10,834 nucleotides of DNA from an uncultured Planctomycetaceae bacterium (GTDB lineage Bacteria; Planctomycetota; Planctomycetia; Pirellulales; JACPPG01). This document shows, in pieces, positions 6,118-10,834 of the stretch. The DNA is taken from contig CAMFLN010000035.1 in the NCBI GenBank assembly GCA_945957305.1, forward strand, positions 1-10,834, in the 5' to 3' direction. The position numbers and the translations under genes are program-made. The notes beneath the pieces are model-generated. The model was not told the DNA's origin and did no database searches. It saw nothing but the letters and a program-made list of their open reading frames with translations. Numbering within the stretch: the stretch's first letter is position 1; each line of letters opens with the position of its first letter.

Positions 6118-7446
6118 TCACGCGGGCGGTGCCCCCTCCGTGTCCGTCGCCGATTCCTCTTGCTGGCGGTACGAAAACGGCTCTCTTCCTGTGATCAGCC
6201 GCGCTGGCGCATTACGCGTCGTGTAATTCCAGGCCCATTGGAGCAGAATGAGGACACGGCTTTGGAATTGGATGATGAACAGCAAGTGAATGAACAGCCA
6301 CGATAGCCAGGCGAGCAAGCCGGAAAAACGAAAGCCACGAATATCGGCCACCGCCTTTGCGCGGCCGATTGTGGCCATGGTTCCTCGATCAAAATAGCGA
6401 AACGGGCGCGTCTTTCTTCCCGTGGCGCGCCGGTGCAAGAGTTGTGCTACGTAATGTCCTTGCTGCATTGCGACCGGAGCCAGGCCAGGTAGCGGTTGCC
6501 CGTCCCGGCCAGCGATGTGAGCCAGGTCTCCGATAACGAAGATTCCCGGATGGTCGGGAACCGTCAAATCCGGTTCGACGATGACCCGGCCCACGCGATC
6601 AAGATTTGCCCCGGTCGCTGTCGCCACGATTTTTCCCAGCGGTGAAGCGGCAACCCCCGCAGCCCAGAGGACCGTGCGTGTGGCAATTGCCAATTCCGAG
6701 TCTTGCTTGCGCACGGAAACCGATGTCTCGCCGATTGCAGTTACCATGCTGTCGATGTGTATCTCGACCTTCAGTTGCTTGAGTGCGCGGGCAGCCTTGT
6801 CGGACAAAACCGGCGCGTAGGTCGGCAGGACACGCGAGGCTCCTTCGACGAGGATGATCCGGGCCGTGGCCGGGTCGAATTGCCGAAAGTTTCCCTGCAG
6901 CGTCCAGCGCGCCAATTCAGCAACCGCGCCAGCCAGTTCGATGCCGGTTGGCCCCCCACCGACGATGACGAAAGTTAACCATGCTGTGCGCCGCGCCACG
7001 TCTGGCTCGCGCTCGGCAGCTTCGAAGGCCAACAAGACGCGGCGGCGTATGTCGGTGGCGTCTTCGATCGTTTTCAGACTGGGCGCCCAGCGCTCCCACT
7101 CTGGGTGACCGAAATAATGATGCGATGAACCGGTGGCCACAATCAAGACATCATAGGGCACAGATTCCTCGTGCAGCACGACCCGCTGTTGTGCCACATC
7201 AATGTGTTGGACCTCGGCTAATAGCACATTGACGTTCTGCTGCTTCTTTACGATCGCCCTGAGCGGCGCCGAAATGTTTGCCGGCGAGAGACCTCCGGTC
7301 GCCACCTGGTAGAGCAGCGGCTGAAAGAGGTGGAAATTGCGACGATCGATCAACGTCACATCGAAGGGCCCGCCCCCCAGTGCGCGGGCCGCGCTGAGCC
7401 CTGCAAATCCTCCGCCGATGATGACTACGCGTTGCCTTGCCGCCAT
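6118..7446 (-). CDS. ndh: type II NADH dehydrogenase (NDH-2), FAD-dependent
   Basis: NDH-2 passes electrons from NADH to membrane quinone without pumping protons. The 442-aa protein has an FAD-binding GGGFAG (residues 11-16) with Asp34 at the end of the second strand. It also has RRNFHLFQPLLYQVATGGL, VLIVATG, the NAD-binding GGGPTG (163-168) with Glu170, and the FAD-contacting VIGD (Asp307). The quinone-side APVAMQQGHYVA is followed by FRYFDRGTMATIGR. The C-terminus (about 376-405) is hydrophobic and amphipathic, typical of the membrane anchor of this family. The frame is open upstream for 157 more codons through the tRNA, but the ATG at 7446 is chosen. The NDH-2 fold begins there, and GGAGGGG lies four bases upstream. 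It appears to be a single-gene unit. A GATAAT is seen on its upstream side without a good -35. Confidence 0.94.
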   Translation of the reverse strand: MAARQRVVIIGGGFAGLSAARALGGGPFDVTLIDRRNFHLFQPLLYQVATGGLSPANISAPLRAIVKKQQNVNVLLAEVQHIDVAQQRVVLHEESVPYDVLIVATGSSHHYFGHPEWERWAPSLKTIEDATDIRRRVLLAFEAAEREPDVARRTAWLTFVIVGGGPTGIELAGAVAELARWTLQGNFRQFDPATARIILVEGASRVLPTYAPVLSDKAARALKQLKVEIHIDSMVTAIGETSVSVRKQDSELAIATRTVLWAAGVAASPLGKIVATATGANLDRVGRVIVEPDLTVPDHPGIFVIGDLAHIAGRDGQPLPGLAPVAMQQGHYVAQLLHRRATGRKTRPFRYFDRGTMATIGRAKAVADIRGFRFSGLLAWLSWLFIHLLFIIQFQSRVLILLQWAWNYTTRNAPARLITGREPFSYRQQEESATDTEGAPPA

Positions 7447-7753
7447 GTGACCCCTCCGTGATGAAAGCCCAGCCTCCGCTGCAATGCGTTGGCGATTATC
7501 AAGAAGGAACGCCCCGTTCGCCACCTGATCCGGGTGCGATGTGCCGAAATTGCAAGCGAGATGTGTAGGAACGCCACCCTGCCGCATGGCAACTCCCAGG
7601 GGTTTGCCAGCGAATGATGTGCCGCCGGACTTGGAGCGGTTGAGTCCGGGACGATAATTGTGGGGCGGAATTTCGGTATCGAAGGGCAATCCCGCGGGCG
7701 GATCGGCCGAGGCAAGTGCAAACTGTAACACGCTCGTCGCCGGACCTTGGTCG

Positions 7754-7784
7754 ACGCTGCCTGCCGACGGGCAGTGGGCAGCGT
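7754..7784. repeat. strong nested hairpin upstream of the tRNA-Pro promoter
   Basis: ACGCTGC (7754-7760) pairs with GCAGCGT (7778-7784). Inside it CTGCC (7761-7765) pairs with GGCAG (7770-7774) around a GACG loop, leaving a 3-base bulge. This is 12 base pairs in 31 bases. It lacks a following T-tract on both strands. It may be a remnant terminator, a structured RNA element or a protein site. Confidence 0.45.
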
Positions 7785-7813
7785 TAGGCAAGACTCCAGG
7801 GTGCGATCCGGCG

Positions 7814-7841
7814 TTGACCAAATCAGCCCGTGGACTAAAAT
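7814..7841 (+). promoter_or_regulatory. sigma70-type promoter of tRNA-Pro
   Basis: TTGACC (7814-7819), a 16-base spacer and TAAAAT (7836-7841) match the consensus at five of six bases in each box. The predicted start is near 7848, about ten bases before the mature tRNA 5' end. The GC-rich bases after the -10 (GCCGAC) resemble the discriminator of stringently controlled stable-RNA promoters. Confidence 0.75.
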
Positions 7842-7857
7842 GCCGACTTCGCGCCAT

Positions 7858-7932
7858 CGGGGCGTAGCTCAGCCTGGCTAGAGCGCTGCGTTCGGGACGC
7901 AGAGGTCGCAGGTTCAAATCCTGTCGCCCCGA
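7858..7932 (+). tRNA. tRNA-Pro (anticodon CGG)
   Basis: A full cloverleaf is seen. The acceptor stem CGGGGCG (7858-7864) pairs with CGCCCCG (7925-7931). The D stem is GCTC/GAGC with GG in the loop, and the anticodon stem is CTGCG/CGCAG with loop TTCGGGA (7891-7897). The variable loop is AGGTC, and the T stem GCAGG/CCTGT has loop TTCAAAT with one G-T pair. The anticodon CGG reads codon CCG, and the first base C is typical of proline tRNA. The discriminator base is A7932, and CCA is not encoded. The 3' 19 bases overlap the recombinase ORF on the opposite strand. Confidence 0.96.
7914..7932. other. probable attachment-site core at the tRNA 3' end
   Basis: The integrase ORF of the adjacent element ends inside the T loop (stop at 7914-7916), and the tRNA remains intact. 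This is the arrangement expected where an element has inserted at a tRNA 3' end and replaced it with an identical copy. The true core length is unknown because the matching copy at the far end is outside the window. No second copy was seen within the window. Confidence 0.5.
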
Positions 7933-9944
7933 TTCACCTTTGTTAACGAGTTGCCCTCAAGCGGACCGGAGTGGTCCGCAGCAGGCAAAAAAACCTGTCC
8001 GTCGCCTATGGCGGGCAGGTTATCGCCTGTGCGGTTGCGGCAACACGCCGCGTGTTCATCTTCTTGGCCTTCGCCAATTTGCTTGGTTGCGCAATTGTTG
8101 TGCCCGAAAATCGGGACAGGCAAGGCGGCGTTTCCGAATGCCACCAGACCGCCAATTAGAGTTTGGACCATTCGTTTGCTGCCCAAAACTGTTGGCGCAA
8201 AACTAAGTCCGACGCGGATCCCGAGTGATTGAAACAGTGGTCCAATATCGGCCCTGGCCGTATCATCACTGGCCACTCGCCCAAGATTACTGATCAGATT
8301 GAGTGCCGCCTCAACTTCTCCTTCGACGGATCTCTCAGCTGTGGCTAGTGAATTATCCTGTGCAGCGTCGTGCCGTGCGCGTGCTGCCGCTAGTTCGTCG
8401 TGTAGCTGCTTGTGCTGCTGCGATAGGGCTTCGTACCGCACATCGTCTTGCTCAATGGCCATGCGTCGGGCTGCTACATTCAACTGGTGTTCCAGGCGGG
8501 TGACATCGGCTGCCGCGAGTGCCACCGCTTTCGCGGAAGAGTTTCCGGACGTGCCTAACACTCTCTCCGCGCGTTCCGCCAGCATCTGCTGCAGCCTCGT
8601 TCGGCCCCCATGCCCTACGATTCTACGACTCAGCAAATTCAATACGTATTTTAAAAGAGCTTCGCCGTCGACGGAGTTCTGGTTGCACTCCGACCCTGAC
8701 GTGCGCATGTATCGACCGCACCTGTAGAGTCGCCGTTGGCCGCTCGTCACACCGTACATGGGTGCGCCGCATCCATCCGTGAGATCGAACACTATACAGC
8801 TAAGCGGATATTTCGACGGGTCCTTGGCCCGCCGTATTCCGCGTTGGTTCTTTCCTCGATCGTCCATCTGACGTTGGATTTCGTGCCATTTATCAGGGTC
8901 GTATTCCGGAACTATAGGCAAAGAGGAAGAAACGCGAACTTCCTCCTGATTGAAAATCACGCGCGGCGCGCCAGAAGCGGTGCGATCATCGTCGTCTAAC
9001 AAGCGCGGGCCATCTACTCCCAGGCGGCGATGGTCGCCCATCGATCTGCGACCGTAATTCTGCAAACCGATTATTGCGGCGTTCCTACACAGGTTGGATA
9101 CAGTATTCGGTGACCACTTTCCGCTGACGGTATGCCTAACACCGCGGTCCGTGCGGGTTTGTCCAGCATTTGGACTAGGGACGCCCAAATCGTTTAGCAT
9201 TATTGCGATTCGCTTTGTTCCCCAACCATCCCTTTTCAAGTCGAGGATCATGATCCAGACTTTTAATTTTTCAAAGTCCATGGGACGGATCTGGACATGG
9301 TGACCTTGATGCCGCACGTGCCTGTGCTCGGCAAGTTGTTCGACGACTTCACCGTCAGGGTTAACGAGGAATCGACCAAATCCGTATGGAGGACTTCCAC
9401 CGGTGCGAAACCCTTGGCTTGCGAGATGCCGCTGTACACTTACGACACGATCGGCGAGTTGCCGCAGATAATCGCCACTCTGCTGGTACCCAAAAACCAT
9501 CTCAACGATGTGTTTTGTATTCGGTTGCCCACGCCTTGTGGGCTCTGCAATGCTGTCGCTGAAGACGATGGTCACTCCACAGTTAGTGACCTGAGCTTCC
9601 TTTTTCATCATGTCGGTTAGATCCTCTGGGCGCCCCAGCCGATCCCGACGGTGAACAAATAGGTGCGATATGGTCTTGTCTGCAATGATGGTCTTTATCA
9701 ATGCGTCAATACCGGGCGGATCTACAACAGCCCCACTTATTGCATCGTCCAAAAAGATACTCCTGCATTGATGGCGGCGTTGCGCGCGCATCTCTGCGAG
9801 ATCGCCGGGAGTGGCGTCGAGAGCTACACCTTCCTGTTGCGCTCTAGTAGTGGCCCACTGCAATTGCATATCCAGGCTGTTTTCTTGCTTGGCGTCGCTT
9901 CGCCGCAGATAAACGACTGCGCGATTCTTGGGTCTGGCAGTCAT
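7914..9944 (-). CDS. large serine recombinase / integrase
   Basis: The 676-aa protein catalyses site-specific integration and possibly excision. The resolvase domain (about 8-160) has the nucleophile Ser16 in VVYLRRSDAKQENS, the DDAISGA loop, and the HRRDRLGR arginine cluster at 88-95. The recombinase domain follows (GFRTGGSPPYGFGR, 178-191; KWSPNTVSNLCRN, 276-288). A zinc-ribbon region has Cys383, Cys392, Cys409 and Cys420. A coiled coil lies at about 475-535, and the conserved end is FGNAALPVPIFG. The tail after residue 620 looks unstructured, and residues 671-676 are encoded inside tRNA-Pro. The ATG overlaps the upstream stop (ATGA) and has GGAGAAA before it. The frame is intact, so the enzyme is probably active. 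Large serine recombinases at tRNA 3' ends are less usual than tyrosine integrases there. Confidence 0.92.
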   Translation of the reverse strand: MTARPKNRAVVYLRRSDAKQENSLDMQLQWATTRAQQEGVALDATPGDLAEMRAQRRHQCRSIFLDDAISGAVVDPPGIDALIKTIIADKTISHLFVHRRDRLGRPEDLTDMMKKEAQVTNCGVTIVFSDSIAEPTRRGQPNTKHIVEMVFGYQQSGDYLRQLADRVVSVQRHLASQGFRTGGSPPYGFGRFLVNPDGEVVEQLAEHRHVRHQGHHVQIRPMDFEKLKVWIMILDLKRDGWGTKRIAIMLNDLGVPSPNAGQTRTDRGVRHTVSGKWSPNTVSNLCRNAAIIGLQNYGRRSMGDHRRLGVDGPRLLDDDDRTASGAPRVIFNQEEVRVSSSLPIVPEYDPDKWHEIQRQMDDRGKNQRGIRRAKDPSKYPLSCIVFDLTDGCGAPMYGVTSGQRRLYRCGRYMRTSGSECNQNSVDGEALLKYVLNLLSRRIVGHGGRTRLQQMLAERAERVLGTSGNSSAKAVALAAADVTRLEHQLNVAARRMAIEQDDVRYEALSQQHKQLHDELAAARARHDAAQDNSLATAERSVEGEVEAALNLISNLGRVASDDTARADIGPLFQSLGIRVGLSFAPTVLGSKRMVQTLIGGLVAFGNAALPVPIFGHNNCATKQIGEGQEDEHAACCRNRTGDNLPAIGDGQVFLPAADHSGPLEGNSLTKVNRGDRI
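7961..7979. repeat. perfect inverted repeat near the element end
   Basis: GCGGACC (7961-7967) and GGTCCGC (7973-7979) form a 7-bp stem with a 5-base loop. It lies 29 bases inside the element from the tRNA end and within the recombinase tail. It could be a recombinase or accessory binding site, or could work with the neighbouring hairpin at 7992-8021. Confidence 0.45.
7987..8021 (-). terminator. terminator-like hairpin with T-tract inside the recombinase ORF
   Basis: Read on the minus strand, AACCTG (8021-8016) pairs with CAGGTT (7997-7992). Inner pairing continues as CCG/CGG across one A-C mismatch, or alternatively as CGCC/GGCG. The stem ends in a run of seven T, five of them beyond the stem. 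It faces the direction of recombinase transcription, at codons 642-653, before the stop codon. It would keep element transcripts from running antisense through tRNA-Pro. Confidence 0.45.
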
Positions 9945-10435
9945 ACGTTTTCTCCGCTACGGCCGAGATGGCGATGCTTCCAAGCCATCTCGGCTATTTG
10001 CTCCAGTGTTACGTCGGGAAGTTGCCCAGTAACGGCTACATCAATTTGCAGAAAATCGAGTGCCGCGCCGTCGAGCTTCAACGACCAGGCTTCCGTTACG
10101 CGTTTGGATAGTTCACATCCCGTTGCGCCGCGGGAATAAGCTTCCGGATCACCCAAAAACCGGTCTACAAACGACTCGTAAGCCGATTTGGCGTCGGGTA
10201 AGTCCTCCGGCAAAAAGGGGCGTAAGCCTGCTTCCTCCCAGGCGGCAATTTGCAAAATTCCCCATAGCTCCAAATATAGTTCCCGCGGCATTTCGCTTGG
10301 CTTCTCCGGCGTCGCAGTGAAGCCCCTTCGGTTGAGAAAGTCGTGGACCATGTACGCACCACGTTCCACGAAGGTGATGCGCCGATATAACCAGGTCACC
10401 ACCGCTTGCTTTTCGACGGTCAAGGCATTTGTCAT
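9941..10435 (-). CDS. unknown 164-aa protein coupled to the recombinase
   Basis: I do not recognise this protein. It begins MTNALTVEKQAVVTWLYRRI, is mostly helical in appearance and acidic toward the middle, and has no signal peptide or membrane segment. The start at 10435 is preferred over an in-frame ATG at 10486, because GGAGGA lies seven bases upstream and a promoter-like pair lies between the two. Its stop overlaps the recombinase ATG by 4 bases, so the two are probably translated together. Small proteins coupled to an integrase are sometimes recombination directionality factors, but this one is longer than most and lacks an obvious DNA-binding helix-turn-helix. That role is only a suggestion. 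Confidence 0.75.
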   Translation of the reverse strand: MTNALTVEKQAVVTWLYRRITFVERGAYMVHDFLNRRGFTATPEKPSEMPRELYLELWGILQIAAWEEAGLRPFLPEDLPDAKSAYESFVDRFLGDPEAYSRGATGCELSKRVTEAWSLKLDGAALDFLQIDVAVTGQLPDVTLEQIAEMAWKHRHLGRSGENV

Positions 10436-10484
10436 CGATTCGTCCTCCGTGAGCCCAGAGAAGCAATTCAGCTGTAGCAAATTC

Positions 10485-10514
10485 ACTCTAGGGTGTTTGT
10501 CGCTTCGCCGTCAA
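10485..10514 (-). promoter_or_regulatory. candidate promoter for the 164-aa gene and recombinase
   Basis: On the minus strand, TTGACG (10509-10514) is followed after 18 bases by TAGAGT (10485-10490). These match consensus at five and four of six bases. Predicted transcription starts near 10478 and gives a leader of about 43 bases ending in the GGAGGA site. The -35 overlaps an inverted repeat. Confidence 0.4.
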
Positions 10515-10520
10515 ACGGCG
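10506..10520. repeat. inverted repeat over the -35 box; candidate operator
   Basis: CGCCGT (10506-10511) and ACGGCG (10515-10520) are perfect inverted arms around three bases, and they cover the -35 hexamer. A protein bound here would block the promoter. It could equally be a short RNA hairpin after the 66-aa gene, but no T-tract follows on the minus strand. Confidence 0.4.
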
Positions 10521-10549
10521 CACAGAATTGGTAGCGATATCTGGACAAA

Positions 10550-10750
10550 TTAGCCCTTGTTTGACGATTCCTGGCCGCAGTTTTTTCTTGTCGCTTGATC
10601 TGCTGTTAGCCATCGATTGGCGATCAGTCGTGCGAGCAGATCAGCTAGAGCCAATTGGGTAGCATCGGAGGCATGCGCGGCGCATTCAGGTCTCTCGTCC
10701 CTCCGTCGACTGGCCTGTTTGTCGATGATTTTGCGCGGTTTTTGTCCCAT
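10550..10750 (-). CDS. small unknown protein (66 aa) in the element
   Basis: I do not recognise it. The product starts MGQKPRKIIDKQASRRRDER, is basic at the N-terminus, and has one clear amphipathic helix, ALADLLARLIANRWLTAD. The ribosome binding site is poor: a GAGG lies 12 bases before the ATG. The first 65 bases overlap the 3' end of the upstream partial gene in another frame, which would suit coupled translation. The rightmost gene and this one could compete as annotations; the helix makes me favour a real gene. Confidence 0.45.
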   Translation of the reverse strand: MGQKPRKIIDKQASRRRDERPECAAHASDATQLALADLLARLIANRWLTADQATRKNCGQESSNKG

Positions 10751-10834
10751 AAATTTCCAGTACCTCGTCTCCTGACAATTGGCCGCTTTTCAGCAACGCA
10801 TGTGCAATCTGCTCGATCTTGGCCCAGATCAGGC
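10686..10834 (-). CDS. C-terminal fragment, possibly M41/FtsH-like peptidase (5' end outside window)
   Basis: The frame enters from the right edge and ends at a TGA at 10686-10688. The 48 visible residues include LIWAKIEQIAHALLKSGQLS followed by GDEVLEIYG. This resembles the last helices of the FtsH peptidase domain, where a segment of the form IEAIAxALLExxxLxGEEV is usual. Small M41-like metalloproteases without the AAA domain occur in integrated elements, so that is my best guess, but the zinc motif (HExxH) is not within view. The last 20 residues are Gln/Thr/Arg-rich and show no conserved look. It overlaps the downstream 66-aa gene. Confidence 0.4.
   Translation of the reverse strand, partial: LIWAKIEQIAHALLKSGQLSGDEVLEIYGTKTAQNHRQTGQSTEGRET

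Larger units (their letters stand above)
7447..7857. other. 411-base gene-free stretch between ndh and tRNA-Pro
   Basis: No credible protein-coding frame was found; open frames here are antisense or read-through shadows. The stretch must hold the ndh promoter (minus strand, not clearly resolved), the hairpin at 7754-7784 and the tRNA promoter at 7814-7841. Nothing else is recognisable. Confidence 0.6.
7914..10834 (-). mobile_element. left end of an element integrated at tRNA-Pro(CGG)
   Basis: All genes to the right of the tRNA read leftward toward it, ending in a large serine recombinase, while all genes to the left are ordinary housekeeping types. The element shows AT-richer stretches than the chromosomal part; the line 9181-9240 is 45% GC. 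It is open at the right edge, so its size, cargo and class (phage, conjugative or mobilisable) cannot be told. Confidence 0.7.

Noticed and set aside
7447..7917. N-terminal extension of the NADH dehydrogenase frame by 157 codons
   Set aside because: It crosses the tRNA gene and its promoter, and the NDH-2 fold plus a strong ribosome binding site fix the start at 7446.
9663..10139. Plus-strand 158-codon frame
   Set aside because: It is antisense to the recombinase and the coupled 164-aa gene, both of which have good starts and a 4-base overlap.
1..10834. CRISPR array or insertion sequence with terminal repeats
   Set aside because: No regularly spaced repeats and no transposase frame were seen; the only mobility gene is the serine recombinase.

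Overview
The window looks like planctomycete DNA, most likely from the Pirellulales. This rests on a thiamine-phosphate synthase carrying the ThiD2-type helper domain, an exported EF-hand protein with an Ala/Lys/Gln-rich spacer, and a large serine recombinase of a type I associate with planctomycete genomes. The assignment comes from gene character, not from a database match.

Bases 1-7932 are chromosomal. On the minus strand lies the N-terminal 374 codons of a ClpC-type AAA+ unfoldase (cut by the window edge). It is preceded by a small two-helix membrane protein with a TPR-like region. Diverging from these on the plus strand is a likely three-gene operon: an unusual fusion of a Clp N-terminal domain with ThiD2 and ThiE (551 aa), a SAM methyltransferase overlapping it by 4 bases, and a CYTH-domain (class IV adenylate cyclase-like) enzyme. 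An exported EF-hand protein follows, convergent with a type II NADH dehydrogenase on the minus strand. A 411-base gene-free stretch holds a strong hairpin and a very good promoter for a tRNA-Pro(CGG) gene.

From the 3' end of the tRNA gene to the window edge is the left end of an integrated element, read leftward. Its order of transcription is the C-terminus of a possible M41/FtsH-like peptidase, a 66-aa ORF, a 164-aa unknown protein, and a 676-aa large serine recombinase. The recombinase ORF runs into the tRNA: its last six codons and stop codon lie in the acceptor and T arms. A terminator-like hairpin with a T-tract sits inside the recombinase ORF before its stop codon.

The two most interesting points are the Clp_N-ThiD2-ThiE fusion next to clpC, which also has a well-placed internal ribosome binding site that could yield a separate ThiE, and the integrase-tRNA-terminator arrangement at the element end.
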